Positions 1 to 7,657 of a DNA stretch of 33,612 bases are shown piece by piece. A program made the translations under genes and the position numbers. Source of the DNA: Planctomycetota bacterium. GTDB taxonomy: Bacteria > Planctomycetota > Phycisphaerae > SM23-33. The DNA lies in the NCBI GenBank assembly GCA_016235825.1, contig JACRIL010000048.1:1-33612 (forward strand), written 5' to 3'. Below the pieces are notes generated by a model. The model was not told the origin of the DNA and did not search any database. It saw nothing but the letters and a program-made list of their open reading frames with translations. How positions within the stretch are numbered: position 1 is the first letter of the stretch; each line of letters begins with the position of its first letter.

Positions 1-49
1 AGTACGTGTTCAACATCGGCCGCAACTGCTGAATCTGTTTGACATCCAT
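1..49 (-). CDS. N-terminal fragment of a probable transposase (runs off left edge)
   Basis: Reading leftward, an ATG at 49 is preceded by AAAGGAG with a 7-base spacer and opens the frame MDVKQIQQLRPMLNTY, which continues past the window edge. Only 16 residues are visible. This opening (MDV.Q...L.PML) resembles, from memory, the start of IS701-type DDE transposases common in planctomycetes. The good ribosome binding site supports a real gene; the family call is tentative because no catalytic residue lies in the window. The insertion sequence's terminal repeat should lie somewhere in about 60-240, but I could not identify it with certainty. Confidence 0.45.
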   Translation of the reverse strand, partial: MDVKQIQQLRPMLNTY

Positions 50-241
50 GCCGTAGCTCCTTTGCTGTCAAGGCGTCCTGTAAGGAACCATCGGATGGCT
101 GGATGAATTTTCTTGAGCTAAAGTCTCGTTGTAGTGGTAATGGTCCAGGTAGTACAGGATTATAGAGGTATGTGTTCAAACACACTGGAACTGTTCTGAA
201 AGCCCGCGAGGCGTCTGCCAGCAGCCCCGGCGCGAAGCGAA

Positions 242-259
242 GTCCACTTTCAAGTGGAC
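242..259. repeat. Perfect short hairpin
   Basis: GTCCACTT and AAGTGGAC form an 8-bp stem around the two bases TC. It is flanked by GAAGCG(A/G)AG-type sequence on both sides (gaagcgaa on the left, gaagcggag on the right), as in a small intergenic palindromic repeat. No T-run follows on either strand, so a terminator role is not obvious. Confidence 0.55.
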
Positions 260-499
260 GAAGCGGAGCCTGGGGAAAGCTGACATTTGACATGTTTCCA
301 AATTCTCGCACGCGCCACTGGCAGAAGTGGCAAAATTCCCGATAACTCCGGGGCTACTATCTTCCGGCCCTGCGGGCCTCTAATTTGGCGGCGATGAATC
401 GGCAAGGTACTCTTGTCCTTCTGAAAATTCATGCAATGAAACAAAAGCCAGACCGATCTTGTCCGGCGTAGTCTGCCCGTACCCAATCCGTTATCTGCC

Positions 500-560
500 G
501 TAGGGCGCGCAACTCGTTGCACGCGGGAAATTTTGTCGCGCAACTTGTTGCGCGACCTAC
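500..560. repeat. Dispersed palindromic repeat (GTAGGGCG.GCAACTCGTTGC family)
   Basis: The left part (500-527) matches the sequence at 20208-20235 almost base for base: GTAGGGCGYGCAACTCGTTG, then CACGYGGGA. The right part (535-556) is a hairpin with 10-bp arms GTCGCGCAAC/GTTGCGCGAC. The whole unit ends in CTAC, the complement of its GTAG start, so it looks like two diverged inverted half-units. The two copies lie about 19.7 kb apart, both outside genes. Confidence 0.65.
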
Positions 561-652
561 ATGCTACCGGCAGCCGTAAAGTTTGAAACGCAACGTTATT
601 ATTCCGCACAACCATCATCTCGTTCACCACGTTTTGGGGATGAGAACCAGTT

Positions 653-1510
653 TTATTTGCCGGCTCTGCCGAACAATCTTCGGACGAACGCCAGCCCGCC
701 GGACATGAACTGCCTCGGCGACGAGTAGAACGGCCGCCAGCACGAGACGGCGGTCCTGATGGCCTGGTTGGTCTGCGAAAAACTTTCGAGCACCACCCAG
801 CCGTCGTATTTGCCTTTTTTGACGGCCTGCGCGACCGCCTGCCAGTGCACCTGCCCCGTTCCGGCCTGGCCGCGGTCGTTTTCGCTGACGTGGAAGTGCG
901 CCAGCCTGCCGGCCCTGGCCGCCGAAAGAACCGCCGAGGCGGAGTCCTTCTCTTCGATGTGCATGTGGAACGTGTCGAGCAGCAGACCCGCCGACGGATG
1001 TTTTATCGCGCGGCAGAATGCCACGCCGTCGGCGACAGTGTTCAGAAAATCGGTCTCGAAGCGGTTGAGCGGCTCGAAGGCAAGCACGACGCCCGCCTCT
1101 CCGGCCTCGTGAACCAGCGGCGTTATCACCTTGACCGTCTGGCTCCTCTGCTCGGCCGGCGGCAGCGATTGGTCGCAATCGCCGACCGGCTTGAAAAGCG
1201 GGCCGCAAAAAACCCTGATCCCAAGATCGGCCGCCGCGCGGATCGCCCGGCGGAGATATTTTTCCGCCGCCGCCCGCGGACCCGGCTGACTGCCGTAAAA
1301 ACGCGATCCGCCCGGCATGGCGCCGCTGGCGGTAAGTTCAAGCCCCGCCGAGTCGGCGTGTCTGCGAATCCTGTCAACGTCCAGTTTGTCGGGCGCGAAA
1401 ATCGGGATCTCGACCCCGTCGAAGCCAAGATCGCGAATCATTTTGAATTGCCCGAGTATCGCGGGCGTCGCGCTGTCGCCCAGAAGCAGCAGGTTTACGC
1501 CGAATTTCAT
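653..1510 (-). CDS. Sugar phosphate isomerase/epimerase-like TIM barrel, ketose 3-epimerase type
   Basis: The product is 285 residues, the usual size for D-tagatose/D-allulose 3-epimerases. The start MKFGVNLLLL is chosen because TAAGGAG lies 9 bases upstream; a longer frame upstream has no such site. The family's four metal ligands can be placed: E146 in AFEPLNRFE, D179 in LLLDTFHM, H205 in AHFHVSENDRG, and E242 in VVLESF. These enzymes use Mn or Co to epimerise C3 of free ketoses such as fructose or tagatose. It is the last gene of a four-gene operon, 13 bases after the regulator gene. Its place beside a glycyl radical enzyme suggests that it prepares or recycles a sugar-like substrate. The exact substrate is unknown; inosose or hydroxypyruvate isomerase relatives are alternatives. 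Confidence 0.85.
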   Translation of the reverse strand: MKFGVNLLLLGDSATPAILGQFKMIRDLGFDGVEIPIFAPDKLDVDRIRRHADSAGLELTASGAMPGGSRFYGSQPGPRAAAEKYLRRAIRAAADLGIRVFCGPLFKPVGDCDQSLPPAEQRSQTVKVITPLVHEAGEAGVVLAFEPLNRFETDFLNTVADGVAFCRAIKHPSAGLLLDTFHMHIEEKDSASAVLSAARAGRLAHFHVSENDRGQAGTGQVHWQAVAQAVKKGKYDGWVVLESFSQTNQAIRTAVSCWRPFYSSPRQFMSGGLAFVRRLFGRAGK

Positions 1511-1523
1511 GGAGTCAGTCTCC

Positions 1524-2591
1524 TTATTTCTTTCCTGGACGTCCGCCGGTTTTCCGTCCCCGCCGGTCGCCGGAAACAATGCCGCCGCCGACAAGTTCGC
1601 CCTTGTAATAATATCGCCCCGCCTGCCAATTATCACCCATTGTCTGCTGTGCGAACAGCAGTTCAACGGCCTGCTTGGCCATCCGCCTCATAGGCTGGCG
1701 ATACGTTACGATTCCGCGGGCAACGGCCTCCGGCAGGCCGTCGATTCCATAGACCGAAAGTTCCGGGCGGGACTGCTTGACCTCGATCGCCAGTTCGTCA
1801 TTGACGCAGACTATCGCCGGCGGCTCCTCATCGCCGGCCGGAGGAAGAATCTTGTGAAGATCATCGCTCCGCCGGCCCCACCATGGTACGCCGTGAATTT
1901 CGCCGTCAAGACGTTTTTTGTCGCAGCAGGCGAAAAAGGCGTTCTCACGCTGGGTATCGCTGTCGGCGCCCAGGTCGCGGTGAGTTACCATTATGACTCG
2001 CCGCTTTCCGCGCCGGACCACGTCGTCCGTTATCGCGTCCATCGCGCCGGAATTGTCCAGCCCGACGTAATCGGCGAAGTCGCCCGGCAATATCCGGTCG
2101 AAGAAGACCATGTTCGTGCCCAGAATCCTCAGCCTCTCGAACAGGTCCGCGTCGTATTTTCCGCCGCTGGCCCAGACGATCAGGTTGCGAATGCCGCGGC
2201 TGACCAGTTCTCCGGCGGCGATCCTTTCCATTTGGGGATCCTGATCGGTGAGCTTGAGGATCAGGAAGCCTTCCTTGGCCGCCAGTTCGCCTTCCATCGC
2301 GGCGATGAACTCCAGCGCGAACGGGTCTCGCAGCGAGGCCAGCACGGCCATCAGGCCGTTGGGGTGGGCTGTCCCGCGTGTGGTCCTGCTGATGTACGTC
2401 CCGCTGCCGTGGCGGCACTGGAGAATGCCCGCCTTTTCCAGGGCGGCGTACGCCCGCCGGACCGTAACGCGGCTGGTGGACGTCTGAACGGCCATGTCGC
2501 GTTCGGCCGGTATCCGGTCGCCGGGGCGGTAATCGCCGCGAAGGATCGCCTGAAAAACCAGGTCGTGCACTGATTCCGTTTTTGAAGTCAC
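1524..2591 (-). CDS. GntR-family regulator with LacI-type sugar-sensing domain
   Basis: A 355-residue protein. Residues 1-66 are a GntR winged helix: the segment RPGDRIPAERDMA is followed by SRVTVRRAYAALEKAGIL and a wing GSGTYI. Residues about 80-340 resemble the periplasmic-binding-protein sensor of LacI/AraR regulators (MAVLASLRDPFALEFIAAMEG at the start; VCVNDELAIEV and VYGIDGLPEAVARG later). Such proteins are usually sugar-responsive repressors. The start is GTG at 2591, and its GTGA overlaps the stop of the glycyl radical enzyme gene, so translation is coupled. As it is encoded inside the operon, autoregulation is likely; the 21-bp inverted repeat at 5951-5971 on the operon promoter is the best operator candidate. 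The effector is not known. Confidence 0.88.
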   Translation of the reverse strand: MTSKTESVHDLVFQAILRGDYRPGDRIPAERDMAVQTSTSRVTVRRAYAALEKAGILQCRHGSGTYISRTTRGTAHPNGLMAVLASLRDPFALEFIAAMEGELAAKEGFLILKLTDQDPQMERIAAGELVSRGIRNLIVWASGGKYDADLFERLRILGTNMVFFDRILPGDFADYVGLDNSGAMDAITDDVVRRGKRRVIMVTHRDLGADSDTQRENAFFACCDKKRLDGEIHGVPWWGRRSDDLHKILPPAGDEEPPAIVCVNDELAIEVKQSRPELSVYGIDGLPEAVARGIVTYRQPMRRMAKQAVELLFAQQTMGDNWQAGRYYYKGELVGGGIVSGDRRGRKTGGRPGKK

Positions 2592-4972
2592 TTGGCTGCT
2601 CCGGAAAGTTCCAGTCGCCGCATGATATCATCCTGAATCGCGGGCGAAAGGTCCAGAAAGTTCACGAACGTGCCGTGTATCCTCAGGATGTATATTCCGT
2701 TGGGCGCGTATTTTTTCGGGTCGGCCAGCACCTTGCGCAGGTGGCCCACGTCGTCGATGTTGAAATAGACGTAGAACGGCGCCTCCTGCGATTTGCTTTT
2801 CCAGCGGAACAGCGGCTCGACAACCTCGTCCCGCAGCCAAAATCCGCGCTCCTGCATCGTGCCGCCCGCCGCGGCGGAGGGGCGCAGGCCGATGTGGCTG
2901 GCGTAGCCGCCGGTCATTTTATGGTACGGCAGCTTCCATGCGCTCTGGAGCCGCGAGGGCAGGTCGTCGCCGACTGTCTCGACCAGCGGATCCAGGCCGT
3001 AGCCGAGCATCTGCCTTGCCCCCCTGCCGTCGGGCGTAGCTCCGACCCAGAACCCGTAAAGCAGGTGCGTGCTCGGCGTGGACCAGTCGGCAAGGAACGC
3101 CTTGCCCGCCGTGTTCCTGTACGACCGCACCCTGTCGCTGACAATCGAGGCGATCCTGACGGCAAGCTCATCGACGCGGTCGGCATTGTTGCCGAATTTC
3201 TCCTGCCGGAGCAGGAACTTTCTCAGATCACCCGACGATTTGAAATTCTCGGCCAGCGCCGCCCGCAGTTGCCCGGCGTTCCAGCGATCCTGTTCCTTGA
3301 ACCTGGCGGCGGCATGCAGGCTGTTGGCCACGACCGAAAGCCCGTGGATGAGGCAGCCGCTGCCGTTGTATCTGATTCCCGGCTGGCCGGGATCGCGCAT
3401 GTCGCGCCACGTGCTCAAGCTGTCCATCAGGCTCGACGTGAACGGAACGGGATTGTATCTGCCCAGCAGGTCGGTGCAGGCGTTGCCAGCCTCGGCCATT
3501 CGCGGAAGAAAGTGGTCCAGCATCTTCATGAAGACCTCTTCCAGCCGGCCCAGCGCCTCCTGCTCGCCGCCGTTAATGCCCAATTGCTGCCACGTCGGCC
3601 CGAGCTGCGAACCGCTGATGAGCGACTTGCCGTCGTTGGTCGCAAGTTCCAGCACCTTTGCCAGGTTCAGCCATGTGTTCGTGGTGTTCAGCGACGACTT
3701 GCCCATTATGAGCGGCTCCTGGCAGCCGGCGATGGAATAGTCGGCCAGGTCTTCCCCGGCAATGCCCTGCTTTTTCAGCATGGGCAGCATCGAATCGTCG
3801 TTGAACAGCGAGGGCGTCGAATGGCCGGGCGTGAAGAAGAACCGCCCCAGCGAGCCGAACAGTTCCCGCGGCGTGTTTGCGTGCACCTTGACCGACAGGG
3901 CCGGCTGGGGGTCGTTTGACTCGAAGAACGCATCCAGCACGACGCCAGTCATTTCGGACGTCAAATCCCGACCGTCGTCGTCGCGCCCGCCGACCATTAT
4001 GTTCTGCGAGATCGCCCAGCACCGCGACCCGACCTGGAAAAACGTCAGCAGATGGCGCACAAGTGCAACCGCCTCGTCGTGACCGCTGTTTTTCGCGTCG
4101 AAATACGGCCCCAGAATCCGGTCCAGGTTGCCGACCGAAAACGCGTAGGGATTTGGCGACTGCTCAATAACCATCGCCTGCCAGAGCAGCGCGAACATCT
4201 GGATCGCCTGGTGCAGATTTTCTGCCGGCCCGGCCGGAACGCGATCCAGCGTATCGACGATGCCTTTTAGCAGCGCCTTTTCCTGCCCGTCTCCGGCCGT
4301 CTTCATCTGCTCAATCGCAAGCCGGCGGTATCGGTCGGCGAGGATCATCACGGCATCGAGCGATCGTGCCATCGCCTTTGCATATGATGAAGCGTTCTTT
4401 GCCGCGTTTACCTGCCAGACCCGGACGCCGTCGCGAAGGAACGGCCTGAGGTCGGGGATCGTGTGGCCGGTAACCGGCTCGATGAAATACACGACCTCCT
4501 TGGTCTCAAGCCCGGTCTTCGCGTAAACGCCCTGGAGTTCCTTCACATATGGCGTCTGCTCCCAGTAATCGCGGACCTTTTGAATCCGCTGGGCGCTCAG
4601 GCCGGCGGCCTCGTCCGGCTCAAGATCGTTGTAGATCGCCGTCGGGTCGCAATAACCGGCGAATGTATCGACCCGAAAGCTCGGATTGATGAGCGCGTAA
4701 GACGGGCTGAACGCCGCGTCCTGGCTGCCGGCGATCGCCGAACCGGCCGGGATCGAAAGCGGCATCTCGCCGGCCACGCGGCAGAGCAGTTCGGCCTGGA
4801 ACGCCGGGCCGGCCGGATCGCCGCCGGCCTCGATCAGCGACTGCCGGTGCTTCATCTTGAGTTCCTGCACGTAAAACCACGTATCGACCCGCTGCTGGTC
4901 CCGCTTGAAATTTCTCAGCCGGTCCACGCCGTCCTTCAGCGTAGCAGCCCACGTCTGCCTTGCCTGTATCAT
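2588..4972 (-). CDS. Glycyl radical enzyme (pyruvate formate-lyase superfamily), substrate unknown
   Basis: The 794-residue product has full length for the family. The thiyl-radical cysteine is C417 in SIAGCQEP, with the adjacent E419 that dehydratase/lyase-type members use as a base. The glycyl radical site is G767 in RIHGTFVNFLDLSPAIQDD near the C-terminus, aligning with the usual RVxGYxxxFxxL....Q motif. The residue after the glycine is Thr instead of Tyr or Phe. These enzymes run radical C-C or C-X cleavage in anaerobic cytosol after activation by a radical-SAM partner, which is encoded directly upstream with an ATGA overlap. The gene overlaps the regulator downstream by four bases. Glu at 419 argues against plain PFL and for an eliminase-like reaction. 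It does not clearly match choline, glycerol, hydroxyproline or isethionate enzymes. Neighbouring epimerase, sugar-type regulator and GH32 suggest a carbohydrate-derived substrate. Confidence 0.92.
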   Translation of the reverse strand: MIQARQTWAATLKDGVDRLRNFKRDQQRVDTWFYVQELKMKHRQSLIEAGGDPAGPAFQAELLCRVAGEMPLSIPAGSAIAGSQDAAFSPSYALINPSFRVDTFAGYCDPTAIYNDLEPDEAAGLSAQRIQKVRDYWEQTPYVKELQGVYAKTGLETKEVVYFIEPVTGHTIPDLRPFLRDGVRVWQVNAAKNASSYAKAMARSLDAVMILADRYRRLAIEQMKTAGDGQEKALLKGIVDTLDRVPAGPAENLHQAIQMFALLWQAMVIEQSPNPYAFSVGNLDRILGPYFDAKNSGHDEAVALVRHLLTFFQVGSRCWAISQNIMVGGRDDDGRDLTSEMTGVVLDAFFESNDPQPALSVKVHANTPRELFGSLGRFFFTPGHSTPSLFNDDSMLPMLKKQGIAGEDLADYSIAGCQEPLIMGKSSLNTTNTWLNLAKVLELATNDGKSLISGSQLGPTWQQLGINGGEQEALGRLEEVFMKMLDHFLPRMAEAGNACTDLLGRYNPVPFTSSLMDSLSTWRDMRDPGQPGIRYNGSGCLIHGLSVVANSLHAAARFKEQDRWNAGQLRAALAENFKSSGDLRKFLLRQEKFGNNADRVDELAVRIASIVSDRVRSYRNTAGKAFLADWSTPSTHLLYGFWVGATPDGRGARQMLGYGLDPLVETVGDDLPSRLQSAWKLPYHKMTGGYASHIGLRPSAAAGGTMQERGFWLRDEVVEPLFRWKSKSQEAPFYVYFNIDDVGHLRKVLADPKKYAPNGIYILRIHGTFVNFLDLSPAIQDDIMRRLELSGAAK

Positions 4973-5925
4973 TTCGGTTCTCCGATTTTTTCTTTCTGAC
5001 TGTCCATGATTTTGCCGGCCTGCGAGCCGGCCAGGTGCACGTCGGCGCCGGTCTTTGCGATGACCTGCCTCATGCGTTCAAGGCGCCGCGAATCGGGCGG
5101 CCCGACGCCGTCCATCGGGTAATCCATGTCGAGCGCGTGGTATTTCGGCTGGCCGAGATGATGCATGGGCAGTATCTCGACAAAAAGCCCCCGTCCCGCC
5201 CGCAGGCCGACAAGTTCGGCGATTACATCGGCCAATCGGGCGATCTCGGCGTCGTCGCTGTTCAGACCGGCGACGGCAGGGATGCGAATCCACAAGTCCT
5301 TCTGGCCCGCCGCCGCGGCGCGAAGGTTGGCCAAAATCCTCGAATTTTCCATCCCCGTCCATTTCAGATGCCTGGCCGGATCGACGCACTTGAGGTCGCA
5401 GATCAGCAGATCGACGCGGCATATAATCCGGCCGAAATCGTGCGCCGTCGCGTTGGTCTCCGCCGCCACGTGAACGCCGATGCCGCGAACAAGCTCGACC
5501 GCCTCGATTAACTCATCCATCTGGAGCGTCGGTTCCCCGCCGCCGAACGTTACGCCTCCCCCGCGGCCGAACAAATCCCGGGACCTCTCGACCCGCTCAA
5601 GAATCTCCGCCGGACTCATCTCGAATCCTGAAAGCTCCATCGCCGGATGGCGCCACAGATTGACGCAATCCTTCAAACCGCAGGCGGCACAGACCGCCCT
5701 GTCCAGATGCCACCGGCCGGACTGGTCCTTTTTTACCGCCGACTTCGGGCAAGCCTCGTGAAAGTCTTCGCCCCTGGCCGCATAAAAAAGCATCTGCGGT
5801 CCAGCCTCAAGACTCTCGGGATTAGCGCACCACTGGCACCGAAGGTTGCAACCCTTCAGATAAACCACCCACCGCCGGCCCGGGCCGTCGTATCCCTCGC
5901 TCCAGCCTGTCGAAAATATTTTCAT
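4969..5925 (-). CDS. Glycyl-radical enzyme activase (radical SAM)
   Basis: This 318-residue protein carries the radical-SAM signature CNLRCQWC (C26, C30, C33) preceded by VVYLKG, and the SAM-contacting GGGEP in VTFGGGEPTLQ. Between them an insert supplies C59, C79, C82 and C87, enough for one extra iron-sulfur cluster rather than the two found in many activases. It would cleave S-adenosylmethionine and place the radical on G767 of the enzyme encoded next to it. It is the first gene of the operon; its TGA overlaps the next ATG. The ATG at 5925 lacks a clear Shine-Dalgarno sequence, being preceded by an A-rich tract. Promoter and operator candidates lie 26-64 bases upstream. A short four-codon frame (ATG at 5935, stop overlapping the start) precedes it but is probably chance. 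Confidence 0.92.
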   Translation of the reverse strand: MKIFSTGWSEGYDGPGRRWVVYLKGCNLRCQWCANPESLEAGPQMLFYAARGEDFHEACPKSAVKKDQSGRWHLDRAVCAACGLKDCVNLWRHPAMELSGFEMSPAEILERVERSRDLFGRGGGVTFGGGEPTLQMDELIEAVELVRGIGVHVAAETNATAHDFGRIICRVDLLICDLKCVDPARHLKWTGMENSRILANLRAAAAGQKDLWIRIPAVAGLNSDDAEIARLADVIAELVGLRAGRGLFVEILPMHHLGQPKYHALDMDYPMDGVGPPDSRRLERMRQVIAKTGADVHLAGSQAGKIMDSQKEKIGEPK

Positions 5926-5950
5926 GTCAATGCCATTTTTTTTCTTGAGT

Positions 5951-5971
5951 TGGTATCACATTATAATACCA
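5951..5971 (-). promoter_or_regulatory. Candidate operator of the GntR/LacI-type regulator
   Basis: A 21-bp inverted repeat, TGGTAT-N9-ATACCA, is symmetric at 8 of 10 base pairs around a central base. It covers the -10 box of the activase-operon promoter, the classical place for a repressor site. A further half-site, on the plus strand ATACCA, lies at 6011-6016 between the divergent genes, so the same protein may also touch the GH32 promoter. Binding by the regulator at 1524-2591 is inference. Confidence 0.6.
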
Positions 5972-5989
5972 CTGATTCAAAAAAATCAA
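5960..5989 (-). promoter_or_regulatory. Sigma70-type promoter of the glycyl radical operon
   Basis: On the minus strand, TTGATT (5989-5984) is separated by 18 bases from a perfect TATAAT (5965-5960). The predicted start of transcription is near 5953, giving a leader of about 28 bases. The inverted repeat at 5951-5971 overlaps the -10 box. Confidence 0.6.
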
Positions 5990-6056
5990 CCCCTATTCCA
6001 AAATAAAAATATACCATATCGCTTTAACTGAAAACGAGATACGATGCGGGGGCAAT

Positions 6057-7559
6057 ATGGCCGGTTCAACGTTCTTAACGCCGGATTGGTTATTTGAACT
6101 TGCCGCCGGCCAATCGAAAGCCGGAATACAGGAATATCTGGTGAATGTCGCAAGTGAACCATATCGGCCGTTAGTCCACTTCGCGCCGCGGCGCGGCTGG
6201 ATAAACGATCCGAACGGCCTGGTCTGTTTCAACGGCCTGTGGCATCTTTTCTACCAGTTTTTCGATCCGGCCGACGTGGACGGCATGCAGTGGGGCCACG
6301 CCGTCAGCGGCGACCTGGTCCGCTGGGAACATCGTGGGCCGGCAATCCGGCCGGACGGGCACGGGCAGATCTGGTCCGGCAGCGCCGTGGTCGATCGCCA
6401 CGACAGCAGCGGCCTGTTCGGCGGGCGCCCCGGAATCGTCTGCATGTTCACATACTGGAACCCATCCGACGGCCGGCAGTGCCAGGGCCTGGCCTTCAGC
6501 CCCGACGGACGAACCTTCACGACGTACGAAGGCAACCCGGTCATCCCGGAACTGCGGCATCTGCCGGGCCACGCGGACGACAAGGATTTCCGCGATCCGA
6601 AAATCTTTTGGCACTCCGCGTCCAGCCGGTGGATCATGACGGCCGCCGGCGGAAAGCTCCGCTTCTTCAGTTCGCCCGACCTGATTCACTGGACCTTTGA
6701 GAGCGTCGATGGATCGATCGAGACAGAATGTCCGGACCTGTTCGAGTTGGCCGTCGGCGGCAATCCGGCCCGCACCAGATGGGTCTTATCGGGCGGGGGA
6801 CGATGGTACATGCTCGGCCGGTTCGACGGCCGGCGATTCGCGCCGGAGACCGAACGCCTGACTATGGCACACGGGCCGGACTGCTACGCCACGCAGACAT
6901 GGAGCGATGCTCCCGACGGCCGGCGGATCGCCATCGCCTGGTTGAACTCGTGGCGATACGGCAGCGGACCGAGGCCCGGCCCCCGAATCGAGAACCGCTT
7001 TCCAACTGCGACTTGGTCCGGAGGGTGCCTGACGGTCCCGTTCGAATTGACGCTCCGGCAAACACCCGACGGCGAAAAGCTGGTCCAATTGCCGATCAGG
7101 GAACTCGACGCACTCAGGCAGGACTGCCAGGCCGCGCGGCAGGTCTGCGCCGAACCGGGACACGCTGTGCCGCTGCATTCGCTCTCACGCGGGGCGATCG
7201 ACATGGACATGATCGCCGGAGGCGGGATGGAAGGTTCGTTGACGTTGAACATCCCTTCATCCGATGGCTGCCAGTTCGTACTGACGGCCGATCTGCGCCG
7301 CCGGCAGCTAATCCTTGACCGCGGCCGGGCGGGATTCGGCAGTATTCCGGAATTCGCCGGCCGCTATGAAGCCCCCCTGCCGATTAATGCCGACGGCAGC
7401 GCGACATTGCGGGTGATCCTCGACCGATGCTCCATCGAAGTCTTCGCCGGCGATGGGCTGGTGCAATTCTCGGCGGTCATCTGGCCCAATCCCAACGCGG
7501 AACTTTCACTCAAAACCGAAGGAATCCCCTGCCGGCTTCGCCTCGGCCTTTATCATTGA
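6057..7559 (+). CDS. Glycoside hydrolase family 32 (fructosidase/levanase-type)
   Basis: A protein of 500 residues. The GH32 hallmarks are in order: WINDPNG at 48-54 with the nucleophile D51, WSGSA near 106, the transition-state stabiliser in FRDPK (D180), and the acid/base glutamate in ECPDLF (E224). The five-bladed propeller is followed by a C-terminal beta-sandwich (about 340-500, with DRCSIEVFAGDG, typical for the family). It hydrolyses beta-fructosides such as sucrose, inulin or levan. No signal peptide is visible, so it should act in the cytosol on imported oligosaccharides. The ATG at 6057 has GGGGG upstream; a GTG at 6141 preceded by AGGAA is an alternative that would remove 28 non-conserved residues. 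It is divergent from the glycyl radical operon and shares its control region. Confidence 0.92.
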   Translation: MAGSTFLTPDWLFELAAGQSKAGIQEYLVNVASEPYRPLVHFAPRRGWINDPNGLVCFNGLWHLFYQFFDPADVDGMQWGHAVSGDLVRWEHRGPAIRPDGHGQIWSGSAVVDRHDSSGLFGGRPGIVCMFTYWNPSDGRQCQGLAFSPDGRTFTTYEGNPVIPELRHLPGHADDKDFRDPKIFWHSASSRWIMTAAGGKLRFFSSPDLIHWTFESVDGSIETECPDLFELAVGGNPARTRWVLSGGGRWYMLGRFDGRRFAPETERLTMAHGPDCYATQTWSDAPDGRRIAIAWLNSWRYGSGPRPGPRIENRFPTATWSGGCLTVPFELTLRQTPDGEKLVQLPIRELDALRQDCQAARQVCAEPGHAVPLHSLSRGAIDMDMIAGGGMEGSLTLNIPSSDGCQFVLTADLRRRQLILDRGRAGFGSIPEFAGRYEAPLPINADGSATLRVILDRCSIEVFAGDGLVQFSAVIWPNPNAELSLKTEGIPCRLRLGLYH

Positions 7560-7573
7560 GGCCGGGCAGCGCT

Positions 7574-7591
7574 GTTTCCAGCAATGGAAAC
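7574..7591 (+). terminator. Weak terminator-like hairpin after GH32
   Basis: GTTTCC and GGAAAC form a 6-bp stem with a 6-base loop, 15 bases past the GH32 stop, and CAGAATTTT follows. The stem is short, so termination here is uncertain. Confidence 0.3.
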
Positions 7592-7612
7592 CAGAATTTT
7601 CCCATAATATAT

Positions 7613-7642
7613 TTGATATATCAAGATATCATGATATCTTGA
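7613..7642 (+). promoter_or_regulatory. Nested palindromic operator and promoter of the arsR-type gene
   Basis: A perfect 22-bp palindrome occupies 7621-7642 (half-site TCAAGATATCA), and a perfect 12-bp palindrome TTGATATATCAA overlaps its left end at 7613-7624. A promoter can be drawn through them: TTGATA at 7613-7618, a 16-base spacer, TATCTT at 7635-7640. AT-rich palindromes over the promoter are the normal target of ArsR dimers, so this is probably the autoregulatory site. The start codon follows 15 bases later behind a GAGGT ribosome binding site. Confidence 0.65.
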
Positions 7643-7657
7643 CAATAGAGGTGCGGC

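Larger units (their letters stand above)
50..652. other. Gene-free, repeat-rich stretch
   Basis: No convincing coding region is present. A minus-strand open frame across 250-630 runs through palindromes and has no recognisable product. The stretch holds a hairpin at 242-259, a weak stem pair (GCCACT/AGTGGC) near 320-338, and a dispersed repeat at 500-560 that recurs at 20208. It separates the left-edge transposase start from the end of the glycyl radical operon, and probably contains the terminus of that insertion sequence. Confidence 0.6.

Noticed and set aside
250..630. 126-codon minus-strand frame near the left edge
   Set aside because: Runs through palindromic repeats, has no ribosome site and no recognisable pattern.
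2582..3919. Long plus-strand open frame opposite the glycyl radical enzyme gene
   Set aside because: It is antisense to a gene with clear catalytic motifs; its product is Arg/Val/Gln-rich without any family pattern, as expected from codon-position bias in high-GC DNA.
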